Assembly (NCBI GenBank): GCA_030220185.1
Contig: JASPKZ010003844.1
Span: forward strand, 2,029,001 to 2,093,000
Direction of reading: 5' to 3'
From: Diploptera punctata
Lineage: Eukaryota; Arthropoda; Insecta; Blattodea; Blaberidae
Length of the DNA: 64,000 bases
This document shows, one piece after another, positions 22,173 through 33,449 of the stretch. Each line of letters opens with the position of its first letter. Position 1 is the stretch's first letter. Under the pieces are notes generated by a model. It was not told where the DNA came from. It was given only the letters and a program-made list of their open reading frames with translations, and made no database searches. The translations under genes and the position numbers were made by a program.

Positions 22173-22544
22173 ATCTAGCTTAATATTTTATTTATTAGAT
22201 GCTCTTTAACAATTGAGGTTTTAACTTGGCAAAGAGAGAGATGGAGATATAAGGGTAGATCCTTGACCGCTTTCATCCAGTTACAAAAGAAAGAACCCAC
22301 CCTGTTGTCAGTTTTCGTCTTTCCCCTTACCCGTATTAACATCTGATGAAGAAAATACGACAACACTGATGCGAGTGAGAGAGGTGAGCACAGCTGTCTC
22401 TTTTTACAAATTTCTTGCAAAAGTTATACCAGACGAACAATGGAGTCGCAATTGAAATGTGGGTTTGAAAGGACCAAAACATTGTGTACAGAGGCCTCTT
22501 ATTTCAGCATTGAGGTACATTTACACAGGGCTATATTTCCCTTC
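22173..22544. other. No recognised gene
   Basis: Some GC-richer sequence at 22200-22440 without identifiable domains. Confidence 0.35.
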
Positions 22545-22604
22545 CGAAAGAATTTTCAAGCCCTTAAAATCCGTCGACTCCGACCGGGTTTGAACCCTCA
22601 AACT
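22545..22604 (-). repeat. SINE S3 head fragment
   Basis: AAAATCCGTCGACTCCGACC and GGGTTTGAACCCTC match 520-550 (same orientation). Confidence 0.6.
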
Positions 22605-22984
22605 AAGTAAGCACAAATTAACAATATTATACACTCGTACTTTTGTAACCATTACAAACATAATTTCAATCAATCCTATTCAGACTTTTATCAGAGTTGT
22701 AACAAAACTGAATTTGTAGTAACTTCAATTTATTGAAGGTAAAGAAAATAAATAAAAAATATTACATAAGAACAAATGCTGTTTTCTATCAACCTTCAAT
22801 AAGATTTATAACATCTCGTCACGCTATTATATGTTTTTCCTATGTTAAAACAATTTTTAGCTTTTTATTCAGACTGGGAGGGCAGACTACCTTGAGCACC
22901 TCGACCTGAAATATCTATTGCACTATCCCTGCATTATAGAGATCAATGGAATGAATGGTTACACTACGGTGTTATGTAAGTTGT

Positions 22985-23462
22985 AAATAGTCTTTCAGGT
23001 CCGATACACCAGATAGTACTCCAATGTCCCATACCGCTATTTTTGGATTAGGCCGTGGTCGTACCGGGGGAGGGATATAACCGTCTGTTGACACCTTCCA
23101 TTATTTTTCATTGCTCAGGTTCGGAGTCATGAGGCAGCACCTGATGGGAAACCCCACTAGATCCCCGCAACCACACATTTTAAACACCTGAGGATTTCCA
23201 ACCAAACTATTTTATCTAACATGAGATGAGGTGAAAGTGATATGAAATGAATTAATGTTAAATGAAAATGGCTTGATGGAGAGAGAAAGGAAATTGAGAG
23301 TGTTGGTGGGATGAAATTCGGGAAACGGGAGAAACGCGAGAAAACTCCAAAAATCCTGATATACTCCACCACCAACACCCTTTTGGAACCGTCAGGATTC
23401 GAATCTGGGATTCCTGATGGGGCAGCCTCACACGTATACTGAGATGGTAAGTTATACCTATG
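22985..23462 (-). repeat. Probable tRNA-derived SINE S9
   Basis: On the minus strand, B-box-like AGATTCGAATCCTGACGG (about 23390-23407) is followed by GTTGGTGGTGGAGTATATC, GTTTCTCCCGTTTCCC and long pyrimidine-rich blocks. The 104-codon open frame within it translates this non-coding sequence. Only one copy here, so the boundaries are soft. Confidence 0.5.
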
Positions 23463-23624
23463 GAATAACATGCAAATTGTGTTAGACGATTTTTGTACTT
23501 TGCTGTTAATTACATTTATTCAGTAATTATTCAAAAATCAACTTTAAATAAGGTCTGGTTACATAAAAGTATTTATTATGATAAAAATAGAAGACATACG
23601 TAAAAATCTATATTGTTCTGAACT

Positions 23625-24000
23625 AACTAACTCACTGGCACTATCGAACCCTGAGGTTCATGACCGCGTGAACATGAGGTCTCCATACATCACTATCCTG
23701 AGCTAATGTTTTCCAATCATTCGCTGTGTAATCTACTTCCCTCAAATCAAGGTTAATGTTATACTCCCACCTCATTCTTGATCTACCAACTGGTGTTTTC
23801 CCTCTGGTTTTCTTACAAGAAGCTTCCAAGCAAGTCTTTCATTCCCCACTCGTGCCACATGTCCAGCCCATCGCAGTCTACGAGACTTAACTGTTCTTAT
23901 TAAATCTGGCTTCCTATAAAGATCATGTAGTTCACTGTTATGTAGTCTTCTCCATTTACTTGTCTGTTCATCTCTCTTTGGTCCAAAAAATATGTTAAAC
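23625..24000 (-). pseudogene. LINE-B C-terminal copy with one frameshift
   Basis: Minus strand: GPKRDEQTSKWRRLHNSELH, LYRKPDLIRTVKSRRLRWAG and HVARVGNERLAWKLLVRKPE. After a frame change near 23810 it reads RSRMRWEYNINLDLREVDYT and NDWKTLAQDSDVWRPHV. It ends at the standard terminus (GAACCTGAGGTTCGATAGTG, CCAGTGAGTTAG). Confidence 0.9.
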
Positions 24001-24560
24001 AATTTTTATACTTTGCTGTTAAATACATTATGCAAAAATCAACTTTATGTAAGGTACCGGTGTGGTCGCATATAAAGTATTTATATGATACCTTCTAAGA
24101 AGTTACTGTAATTACCCGAAAAATGATGAAAATGCATGGACGTTAAAAACAGAAGAAATACGTAAAAATCTGTATTATTTTGAACTGGTATTCAACATTC
24201 TAGTAAACCTTGAGGTCCTTATTGTAGTTGGTAATTAAATAATTCCTCCTATCTTCGGGGAATCAATATTAGTTTGCATGTTTCCTCGAAATCAAATAAT
24301 GATGGTGTCCATTGATTAGTTTAATTAATGTTGACTGTTTCTCCTACGAGGCTAACAGAGACAGGTGACGGGCTCCTACATTAAGGAATTTCCCAGAGTT
24401 GCACTTTCCAGAACCGAAAAACCTTTGAACAGAAACACATCATAAGCACAGATCCACCGGCTTTTAATCATTCGCTCCTGTAATAAAGAATCGCCTTACA
24501 TTTTCTTCAAACTAAAAATCCTTCCAAATTAGGAGAAACTTTCTGAAGGCCTGTTCCCAC
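24001..24560. other. No recognised gene
   Basis: AT-rich. The ATGTTAAACAATTTTTATAC-like segment at 23990-24030 repeats 23480-23530 nearby (AAAATCAACTTTA...AAGTATTTAT), a local duplication flanking the LINE-B copy. Confidence 0.4.
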
Positions 24561-24699
24561 TTACGCTTATGGAACAAGGTATGAAATATCCAAAACAAAA
24601 GAAATATTGGAAACTTAAAGAAATGATGGCACTTGTAAAAGTAATCAGGTTAAGACTATAATGATTATGACAGAATCAGAAATTAATTAATTCTGGGAC

Positions 24700-24905
24700 A
24701 ATGTGAAATTAAGTCGGTAAATTAATGGGAGAGAGGATAGAATGGAATAACCATGTCTCAAGAATGACTCATTACAAGTTATCAATAGTCGTACTAGATA
24801 ATATTTCAACTAGCAGCAAATCCCCAGGACGTCTAAAACAAATATTAAGAAACTAGCTTGCGAACAGGCCACAAGCCTAGCATGAAGAGAAGATGATGAC
24901 TAAAA
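24700..24905 (+). pseudogene. LINE C-terminal fragment, heavily decayed
   Basis: Frame reads MGERIEWNNHVSRMT, KSPGRLKQILRN, stop, then NRPQA and a GAAGAAGATGATGAC-like tail. Matches the W..HV.RM....GRP..RW..D..RP pattern of the LINE-D end. Confidence 0.55.
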
Positions 24906-25052
24906 ATTTTGACAAGTGACGGATGCTCTACTCTAAAATAAGTAATAAATAATAATTTAAAAACTAAAACAACACGCTTTATTAGAAAATAAAACTATAA
25001 AATAAAAATAAATAATATAAATTTATATAAATAAATATATAGCTTTATTAGA

Positions 25053-25785
25053 AACTAACTAACTCACTGGCACTATCGAACCCGCAGGTTCATGGCCGCG
25101 CGGACATAAGCTCTCCATACATCCCTATCCTAAGTCAATGTTTTCCAATCATTCCCTGTATAATCTACTTCCCTCAAATCATAGTTCATGTTATTCTCCC
25201 ACCTCATTCTTGGTGTAAAAACTGGGCGTTTTCCCTCTGGTTTTCCTACAAGAATCTTCCATGCACGTCTTTCATTCCCCATTCGTGCCACATGTCCTGC
25301 CCATCGCAGTCTACGAGACTTAACTTTTCTCATTATATTTGGCTTCCTATAAAGACCATGTAATTCACTGTTATGCAGTCTTCTCCATTCACCTGTCTAT
25401 TCATCTCTCTTTGGTCCAAAAATTTTCCTAAGAACTTTATTCTCAAATACTCGTAATCTCCTTTCCTGCCTTAAAGTAAGAGTCCATGTTTCGCATCCAT
25501 ATAATATAACTGGTAGAATAATAGTTTTATATATTTTCAGTTTAACGTTTTTTGAAAGGAGTTGGGAAGTCAAGAGTCTCTGCAATGCGTAATAACATGC
25601 ATTTCCAGAATTGAGCCTATGTTTAATTTCCTTGTGCATCTCATTCCTGTTTGTGATTATTGTTCCTAGGTATTTGAATTCAGCCACTTCCTCAAAATTT
25701 CCTTCATTTGTCATTAGCTGTCCATTTCCATTATATAATGTATTTTTATGTGTGACCACATATTTAGTTTTATTGAAGCTTTATT
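25053..25785 (-). pseudogene. LINE-B C-terminus, best preserved copy
   Basis: Minus strand from 25759: NTLYNGNGQLMTNEG, EFKYLGTIITNRNEMHKEIK, NACYYALQRLLTSQLLSKNV, PVILYGCETWTLTLRQERRL and VLRKIFGPKRDE. One in-frame TAG follows where other copies have Gln (Q of RDEQTGEW). Then RRLHNSELH, SRRLRWAGHVARMGNERRAW, RMRWENNMNYDLREVDYTGN and DWKTL. The terminus reads CGCGCGGCCATGAACCTGCG, GGTTCGATAGTGCCAGTGAG, TTAGTTAG. It is post-RT only and dead. Confidence 0.92.
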
Positions 25786-26395
25786 AGAAAACCGAACTAA
25801 AATATGAAAAATAATTTTAAATTCCAACACGCTTGGGATAAAATTAAAGTGGTCAACAAAAAAAAATCATCTACAACACATATAGAATAAAACTAGAGTT
25901 ACCTACAAAATAAATAATAGTTTTAAAAAACTTAACAACACGCTTTATTAGAAAACCTAACTAGAAAATGAAAAATAATTTTAATTTCCAACACGATTGG
26001 GATAAAATTAATGCGGTCAACAAAAAAATAATCTCCAACACATTTAGAATGAAACTAGAGTTATCAACAAAAAGAAAACAATTTTACCATCAAAAGCGTG
26101 GGGTGCTCTATATCAATTAATATATTTGATAATAAACAGATATTGGTAAAAGTAAAATCTCTAAGAAGAAAATGTAAAAATCATAAAAGCACCCCACGCT
26201 TTTGATGGTAAAATTATTTTCTTTTTGTTGATAACTCTAGTTTTATTCTAAATGTGTTGGAGATTATTTTTTTGTTGACCGCATTAATTTTATCCCAATC
26301 GTGTTCGAAATTAAAATTATTTTTCATTTTCTAGTTAGGTTTTCTAATAAAGCGTGTTGCTTTAGTTTTTTAAAACTATTATTTATTTTTGCAAA
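25786..26395. mobile_element. Foldback element (long inverted repeat)
   Basis: The left arm at about 25943-26109 and the right arm at about 26189-26355 are near-perfect inverted copies (about 167 nt), joined by an 80-nt loop (TATCAATTAATATATTTGAT region). Arm blocks: GCGTGGGGTGCTC, CCATCAAAAGCG, TTATCAACAAAAAGAAAA, GTTGGAGAT-type and TTTATTAGAAAA. A second truncated left arm lies at 25786-25930. Relatives are at 32255-32700, 33450-33960 and 34370-34480. No coding. It is a MITE-like or foldback transposon whose superfamily is unknown. Confidence 0.85.
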
Positions 26396-26835
26396 ATGTT
26401 CAGGAATTTCCCGGGAAATGTTTTGGCTATAAGAAAACTGAAGGCGGTTGAGCCCCTTCACCCATAAAGGTCATCTTTTGTAGTGAAAAACGTGAAAAAA
26501 GTAGCATTTTGGACGCTTAAATGACTTAAGCAGCCTAAACCATAACAAATACATCAAATTAATGTACACAGAATTTAATATCTCAAAATCTTCTGCAAAT
26601 AATGCCGCGGCAGCATATGCCTATCTTTTACGGATAACTCACAATAACAATTTTTGTTTTTCATTGATGCCAAGAAAATCGGGATAAGTAGATTCCTGGG
26701 CAACACGGAGTAATCAGCACGGTGTATCAAAATAATTACAATATAAATTTATAATTACTTTTCCTTTTACTAAACATAAAAACACATTAATTTTCATTTG
26801 TTTAGGCGAAGCAGCGGACGTAGGGCAATAGCTAG
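26385..26835 (+). mobile_element. Possible Helitron-type repeat, second copy
   Basis: Starts TTTTTGCAAAATGTTCAGGA directly after the foldback element, and matches 3955-4820 but with a single copy of the 150-bp internal block. The end reads GCGGACGTAGGGCAATAGCTAG followed by T, a CTRR-T type end. Hairpin quality is weak, so the class remains an inference. Confidence 0.45.
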
Positions 26836-26891
26836 TTTATAACATAAGAAATATGAATTCTTTTAATTTTCGTTATAAAAATTATATTCTC

Positions 26892-27114
26892 TAGTAATTC
26901 TACCGAGGGCAGGCCTTTCACTGAAATCATAGCATTTTCATTTCATCCTTTGCAGCTTTACTAAAAAATTATATGTATGGTAGCTGCCCGTTAATTTACA
27001 CATCGGTGAGGGTTGATGATAATGATGGCCGGATGATTTTCGGGGACCGTTGGGCACTAAGCTTCCTGACATTTGTCTTACAGGTGTGGAAAAACCCTAA
27101 AAAAAACTCACGCA
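26892..27114 (-). repeat. SINE S1, headless copy
   Basis: Reverse of S1 from TAGTAATTCTACCGAGGGCA through GATGATTTTCGGGGACCGTT to TTACAGGTGTGGAAAAACCC. The tRNA-like head is absent. Confidence 0.85.
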
Positions 27115-27485
27115 ATAATGAATCATAATTTCTTAAATTTAAATGTAACATATTTATATTAAAATTTAATAATCTCTTCCGATTATTAGGGTACTAATAA
27201 AATATCCGGCTTTAAGGTGTGCGCAGTCGAGTATAATATTCTCAATTTAATGTAACTTGGTCAGCACCTCTATACAACTCATGATCTTCCTAATTCTCCA
27301 AATAGTCTTATCTTGCACTCAATCCCTTTACAATATCTTCCGTTCAAATACACCAACTATGAGGTCAATATTCTTGCATATTGAGTATAGACCAAAGTAT
27401 TGGGGAAAAAAAAACTTTACGTAAACATTTGTGAACTTAAATTAAACAAATGACATCTGTTTCCTAACTTACCGCCATCCGCGAC
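27115..27485. other. AT-rich stretch, nothing recognised
   Basis: No coding or shared repeat recognised. Confidence 0.4.
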
Positions 27486-27536
27486 AATATGATACATGTT
27501 TTTATTATTGATTTCGTACATCTCAATGATGGATAA

Positions 27537-27632
27537 ATCATATTTGAAGAGAAAAATTATACGCTCAGACCGGGACTTGAACCCGGGTTCAAGTCCCGGT
27601 CTGAGCGTATAATTTTTCTCTTCAAATATGAT
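27537..27632. repeat. Perfect 96-bp palindrome
   Basis: Two 48-nt arms meet at CCC|GGG (27584/27585) with no loop and no mismatch. The central part of each arm reads GGTTCAAGTCCCGGTCTGAG, a tRNA B-box-like end. The 14-bp direct repeat AATATGATACATGT occurs at 27486-27499 and 27625-27638, overlapping the right edge. It could be a recent inverted duplication, a template-switch product or an assembly artefact. Confidence 0.97.
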
Positions 27633-27927
27633 ACATGTCTAATATTTTCCTTTGTAGTGAGTCACCGGAGTCCATCGGTTACTTATATTAAAAAACACAC
27701 GCAACATCCATAAACAATCCGGTTATTTTCTGCATTTTAGAAAATGGAGAATTCTGCTCGATTAAAAAATTAGCTTGGTTTTTTCAACAGACATTTCTGT
27801 GTTGTTAGAAAATTATAAACAACAGAAACAAATGGAAATATTTTTCATAAAAGAAAACAAAAACGATTTTGTAATATTAAAATATATTTACAAGCTAAGG
27901 TAACATTAATTATAAAGAATCCATATT

Positions 27928-28350
27928 ATACAGAATTACATTAACTATAATGAAGTTATACAATTAAACCTAATTACACAATATGTTAAGATATATATAT
28001 ACACAAGTTAAGGTTGCTATTTAAAATTATTAGCATTACGTTAAAGTGTAAATAGAGCTAACAGTTCACCACAGAAGATACATTATGTACACTGTTTGAA
28101 GACGATTCTTGAAATTATAAGTATTGTATAATGCTAAACAATCTACTTTGTGAAGAATTACATTAGCTACGATGAAGTTATACAATTAAACCTAAATACA
28201 CACTAAGTTACATGAATTGAAATTACTATTTAAAATTATTAGCATTAAATTCATATATAAACAGAACTAACAGTTCAACACAGAATATATATTTACACTA
28301 TTTGAATATGTTGCATAAAATTATAAGAATTGACCAGAGGTACGAACTAA
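27928..28350. repeat. Two-copy direct repeat, period ~222 bp
   Basis: AGAATTACATTAACTATAAT / AGAATTACATTAGCTACGAT, GAAGTTATACAATTAAACCT, TTTAAAATTATTAGCATTA and CTAACAGTTCA recur at about 27931 and 28154. AT-rich and non-coding, immediately upstream of the minisatellite. Confidence 0.75.
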
Positions 28351-28653
28351 TCTCTCACGGACCTAATGATAGAAATAACACTGATAAATCTGATATAAAA
28401 ATTAACTATTTTCTAGATAATTACTATCACAGAGAGATATGTATAATGTGTCATAAGTAAAATATCACGAATGGAAGAATGTATTGCATATAGTATACAC
28501 TGTTGTTGTAGAAGATCCGAATTATTGTGATGGCGTCAGTATCCCACAGGAAGTGCAGAAATCTTCAGAAAGAATGCTCGTGAGTGGAAGAAAATACTGT
28601 GAGAAGCTCACAACTCTACTACAACGGAGGAGCCATTTCATAGCCTATGGAAG

Positions 28654-31130
28654 TTGTTCTCTCAAGAGTCGGGGAGCACAATGTGGGACATTTTCGCCTC
28701 TTCTCCCACTGGAGGATGCCGATATTATTCTTGTTTCTCCCTCGGGAGTCGGGGAAAATGCTGTGGGATGTTTTCGCCTCTTCTCCCACTGGAGGATCCC
28801 GATATTATTATTGTTTCTCCTTCGGGAGTCGGGGAAAATGTTGTGGGATGTTTTCGCCTCTTCTCCCACTGGAGGATCCCGATATTATTCTTGTTTCTTT
28901 TTTCTCCCTCGGGAGTCGGGGAAAATGTTGTGGGATGTTTTCGCCTCTTCTCCCACTGGAGGATCCCGATATTATTATTTTTTCTCCCTCGGGAGTCGGG
29001 GAAAATGTTGTGGGATGTTAACGCCTCTTCTCCCACTGGAGGATCCCGATATTATTCTTGTTTCTCCCTCGGGAGTCAGGCAAATGTTGTGGGATGTTTT
29101 CGCCTCTTCTCCCACTGGAGGATCCCGATATTATTCTTGTTTCTCCCTCGGGAGTCGGGGAAAATATTGTGGGATGTTTTCGCCTCTTCTCCCACTGGAG
29201 ATCCGATATTATTATTGTTTCTCCCTCGGAGTCGGGGAAAATGTTGTGGGATGTTTTCGCCTCTTCTCCCACTGGAGGATCCCGATATTATTCTTGTTTC
29301 ACCCTCGGGAGTCGGGGAAAATGTTGTGGGATGCTTTCGCCTCTTCTCCCACTGGAGGATCCCGATATTATTATTTTTTCTCCCTCGGGAGTCGGTGAAA
29401 ATGTTGTGGGATGTTAACGCCTCTTCTCCCACTGGAGGATCCCGATATTATTATTGTTTCTCCCTCGGGAGTCGGGGAAAATGTTGTGGGATGTTTTCGC
29501 CTCTTCTCCCACTGGAGGATCCCGATATTATTCTTGTTTCTCCCTCGGGAATCGGGGAAAATGTTGTGGGATGTTTTCGCCTCTTCTCCCACTAGAGGAT
29601 CCCGATATTATTCTTGTTTCTCCCTCGGGAGTCGGGGAAAATATTGTGGGATGTTTTCGCCTCTTCTCCCACTGGAGGATCCCGATATTATTATTGTTTC
29701 TCCCTCGGGAGTCGGGGAAAATGTTGTGGAATGTTTTCGCCTCTTCTCCCACTGGAGGATCCCGATATTATTCTTGTTTCTCCCTCGGGAGTCGGGGAAA
29801 ATGTTGTGGGATGTTTTCGCCTCTTCTCCCACTGGAGGATCCCGATATTATTTTTTTTCTCCCTCGGGAGTCGGGGAAAATGTTGTGGGATGTTAACGCC
29901 TCTTCTCCCACTGGAGGATCCCGATATTATTATTGTTTCTCCCTCGGGAGTCGGGGAAAATGTTGTGGGATGTTTTCGCCTCTTCTCCCACTGGAGGATC
30001 CCGATATTATTCTTGTTTCTCCCTCGGGAATCGGGGAAAATGTTGTGGGATATTTTCGCCTCTTCTCCCACTAGAGGATCCCGATATTATTCTTGTTTCT
30101 CCCTCGGGAGTCGGGGAAAATATTGTGGGATGTTTTCGCCTCTTCTCCCACTGGAGGATCCCGATATTATTATTGTTTCTCCCTCGGGAGTCGGGGAAAA
30201 TGTTGTGTGATGTTTTCGCCTCTTCTCCCACTGGAGGATCCCGATATTATTCTTGTTTCTCCCTCGGGAGTCGGGGAAAATGTTGTGGGATGTTTTCGCC
30301 TCTTCTCCCACTGGAGGATCCCGATATTATTCTTGTTTCTCCCTCGGGAGTCGGGGAAAATGTTGTGGGATATTTTCGCCTCTTCTCCCACTGGAGGATC
30401 CCGATATTATTCTTGTTTCTCCCTCGGGAGTCGGGGAAAATGTTGTGGGATGTTTTCGCCTCTTCTCCCACTGGAGGATCCCGATATTATTCTTGTTTCT
30501 CCCTCGGGAGTCGGGGAAAATGTTGTGGGATGATTTCGCCTCTTCTCCCACTGGAGGATCCCGACATTATTATTGTTTCTCCCTCGGTAGTCGGGGAAAA
30601 TATTGTGGGATGTTTTCGCCTCTTCTCCCACTGGAGGATCCCGATATTATTCTTGTTTCACCCTCGGGAGTCGGGGAAAATGTTGTGGGATGTTTTCGCC
30701 TCCTCTTCCACTGGATGGCCCCGATATTATTCTTGTTTCTCCCTCGGGAGTTGGGGAAAATGTTGTGGGAAGTTTTCACCTCTTCTCCCACTGGAGGGTC
30801 CCGATATTCTTCTTGTTTCTCCCTCGGGAGTCCGGGAAAATGTTGCGGGATGTTTTCGCCTCTGCTCCCACTGGAAGGTCCCGATATTATTCTGTTTCTC
30901 CTTCGGGAGTCGGGGAAAATGTTGTGGGATGTTTTCACCTCTTCTCCCACTGGATGGACGCGATATTCTTCTTATTTCTCCCTCGGGAATCGGGGAAAAT
31001 GTTGTGGGATGTTTTCGCCTCTTCTTTTACTGGAGGATCCCGATTTTCTTCAAATTTCTCCCTCGGGAGTCGGGGAAAATGCTGTGTTATTTTGTGTTAT
31101 CTTCTCTCATGAAGGGTCTGATATTATTCA
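28654..31130. repeat. 80-bp minisatellite array, ~31 units
   Basis: The unit is exactly 80 bp: TTATTCTTGTTTCTCCCTCG, GGAGTCGGGGAAAATGTTGT, GGGATGTTTTCGCCTCTTCT, CCCACTGGAGGATCCCGATA. Central units are almost identical. Units at both edges, especially beyond 30690, diverge, and faint units continue to about 31300. Marker variants (GTTAACGCC at 29017, 29413 and 29892; GGGAATCGG with CACTAGAGG; AATATTGTGGG) recur in the same order about 479 bp apart, a six-unit higher-order repeat. Because 80 is not a multiple of 3 and no forward frame has a stop, open frames of up to 404 codons run through it with an 80-residue period. I read these as by-products, not genes. Confidence 0.96.
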
Positions 31131-31299
31131 AATTGCTGTCTGGATAGTGAATGTTATGGTATTTTTTCTCCTCTATTTTACTGCGGATGGTCTTAATATG
31201 CTTCAAGTTGCTCTCTCGAGTTTTGGACCCCTGTATTGTGGATGTTTATTCTGGGTTCGACGTTCTCGATATGGTTCTCTCTAGGACTATTTCATCTCT

Positions 31300-32250
31300 T
31301 TTCCCCCGTATAATTGCTCCCTCATTATTCAGAGCGACATTATGATAATTATTTTTCATTTGACTTTGGATTGCTGTGGTACTGAATAACATAATTAATA
31401 ACTTATATTCCTTGTGCTTTAATTTGTATTGTTTTAATTATAATTTAGATATTCATTTTTGTTCAAATGTTTGTTTGGGATTTCCTTAATTGTTTTTTTA
31501 CTTAGCTTCTTTCTGTACTTAAAACACATGTTTTCGTTGTTGATGAAGTTCACTTTATAATTGTGTAGCTTGCTAAAATTTGATTTTTCATCATTGTCCA
31601 CAGTTTAATATTCATTTGTTTATTTCAGTAATTTAGTCACCCATTACCTACTATATTCTCATTTACTGTAACAAATTATTTATAACTTATGGCAGTCAGT
31701 TTTGTGCATTTTTATCGTTGGTATTTTCTCGTTTTGATTATATTAATTTTTTATGTAACTTACTGGAATTTATTTTTATATAACTTCATTGTCCACAGTT
31801 TTCATAGCAGTTGTTTAATCTAGGAGTTTACAATACCGTTTTATGAAGCAAAAGTATATCAGGGCTCCGTACATTCTCTATTCTCACTTATGTGTGACAA
31901 ATAATTTTTAATTGTATTAGTTTACTACTATATTTATATCATTCTCAGTTCGTTGACTAAATAACATGTATGGCCTACTTTCTTTATGCTCAATTATTGT
32001 AAGAAATCTGTTTTAACTTAAGTCTGTAGAATTTATCCTTTTCATTCTTTCTAATTTCATTTTATTTGCGCAGAATTTAGATAATATTTATAAATGTTAT
32101 CTGAAATAACTTCATTTAAATTTAATTGTGCAGTTTCATAGCAACTGTGTTACAATAACAGTCGCATGAAATTAACAATTCCTGTTGTAACCTGGGTACA
32201 ATTTTTGTCGCGTCGCGTAGTTTGTAATGTTATAACTTAGGAACAAAAAA
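31300..32250. other. AT-rich stretch, nothing recognised
   Basis: T-rich sequence without supported coding or tRNA boxes. Confidence 0.4.
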
Positions 32251-32254
32251 TATA

Positions 32255-32700
32255 TCTATAAAATAATTTTAATTTCCAGTACGCTTGGGATAAAATAAAG
32301 TGGTCAACAAAAAAATCATCTCCAACACATATACAATAAAATCAGAGTTATTAACAAAAAAGAAAATAATATTACCATCAAAAGCGTGGGGTGCTCTATA
32401 TCAATTAATATATTTGATAATAAACAGATATTGGTAAAAGTAAGCTCTCTAAGAAGAAAATGTAAAAATCATAAAAATCACCCCACGCTTTTGGTGGTAA
32501 AATTATTTTCTTTTTGTTGATAACTCTAATTTTATTCTATATGTGTTGGAGATCATTTTTTTGTTGACCACTTTATTTTATCCCAAGCTTACTGGAAATT
32601 AAAAATTATTTTTCATTTTTTATTTTTCTAATAAAGCGTGTTGTTTTAGTTTTTTAAAACTATTATTTATTTTTTATTTTTTAGTTTTAATATTTTACAG
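32255..32700. mobile_element. Foldback element, copy 2
   Basis: Left arm about 32262-32395 and right arm about 32475-32640, with the same loop (CAATTAATATATTTGATAAT). The right arm carries CACCCCACGCTTTTGGTGG. Confidence 0.85.
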
Positions 32701-32780
32701 AATAAAATAAAAATGTAAATATCTTTAAATTCGATACTATTGTAGTATGAGCTAAAAGTAATACTCTTCTATAAAAAAAC

Positions 32781-32870
32781 CCTCCCAGCCGGATTTGAAC
32801 CAGCGACGTATGGATTACTGAAATTATATACCACTAAGAGTTCACTGCTCTACCAACTGAGCTCTTACAA
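32781..32870 (-). repeat. tRNA-Lys-like module with 18-nt insertion (S10), copy 1
   Basis: The minus strand reads AGCTCAGTTGGTAGAGC (D arm/A box), an anticodon-loop-like ACTCTTA (CTT), an insertion GTGGTATATAATTTCAGT, then AATCC. The B box follows: GCTGGTTCAAATCCGGC with a 5-bp T stem. The 3' acceptor TGGGAGG has no pairing partner upstream. It therefore looks like a SINE head or tRNA pseudogene, not a functional tRNA. Confidence 0.7.
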
Positions 32871-32929
32871 TGATTGACTAAAAACTCGACAAGTCCGCAA
32901 CCTATTATACCAGTTTTCATTTTTTTTTA

Positions 32930-33250
32930 TTTTCGGATGATTCTGGCCAGGATTTTTGAAACAAAATATGAAATGATTGTATTGGCACGGGTCCTCTACA
33001 CGTATACAAAGTTTTAAGTCGATCCAATGTTTCTAAGTGGGTGAAAATCGCGTTGAAATATTCCGTTACATTGATACAAAAACACGTTTTTTGATTTTCT
33101 AGTGATTATGGCCAGTATTTTAGAAAATTAATATGAAATTATTGTATTGTCACGGGTCCTCTACAAGTATACAAAGTTTCAAGTCGATCTGATGATTTTA
33201 AGTGGGTGAAAATCGCATTGAAAGATTCCGTTACATAGATAGATAGATAG
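32930..33250 (+). repeat. Two-copy ~168-bp direct repeat ending in (GATA)n
   Basis: CGGGTCCTCTACACGTATAC, AAAGTTTTAAGTCGATC, AGTGGGTGAAAATCGC and AGATTCCGTTACAT recur at about 32935 and 33103. The second ends in GATAGATAGATAGATAC. Repeated again at 34190-34350. Confidence 0.8.
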
Positions 33251-33279
33251 ATACAGGTCAAGCTAATACAAAGCGTGTA

Positions 33280-33400
33280 AAAATTAATTTTACTATCAAA
33301 AGCGTGGGGTGCTCTATATCAATTGATATACAGGTCAAGCTAATATAAAGCGTGTAAAAATTAATTTTACTATCAAAAGCGTGGGGTGCTCTATATCAAT
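33280..33400. repeat. Short tandem duplication of foldback arm edge
   Basis: CAGGTCAAGCTAATAYAAAG, CGTGTAAAAATTAATTTTAC and TATCAAAAGCGTGGGGTGCT occur twice, about 69 bp apart. Confidence 0.8.
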
Positions 33401-33449
33401 TAATATATTTGATAATAAACATATATTGGTAAAAGTAAAATCTCTAAGA

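Noticed and set aside
23157..23471. 104-codon minus-strand frame as a gene
   Set aside because: Lies within a probable SINE body; Ser/Phe/Pro bias comes from pyrimidine-rich repeat DNA.
28654..31130. CRISPR array
   Set aside because: The units are head-to-tail with no unique spacers, no cas genes, and the genome is eukaryotic.
28484..31284. Long open frames (304, 313, 343 and 404 codons) as a repetitive secreted or structural protein
   Set aside because: They exist in all three forward frames at once because an 80-bp unit lacks stops. The first begins at TTG, not ATG, and units diverge at the edges without frame preservation.
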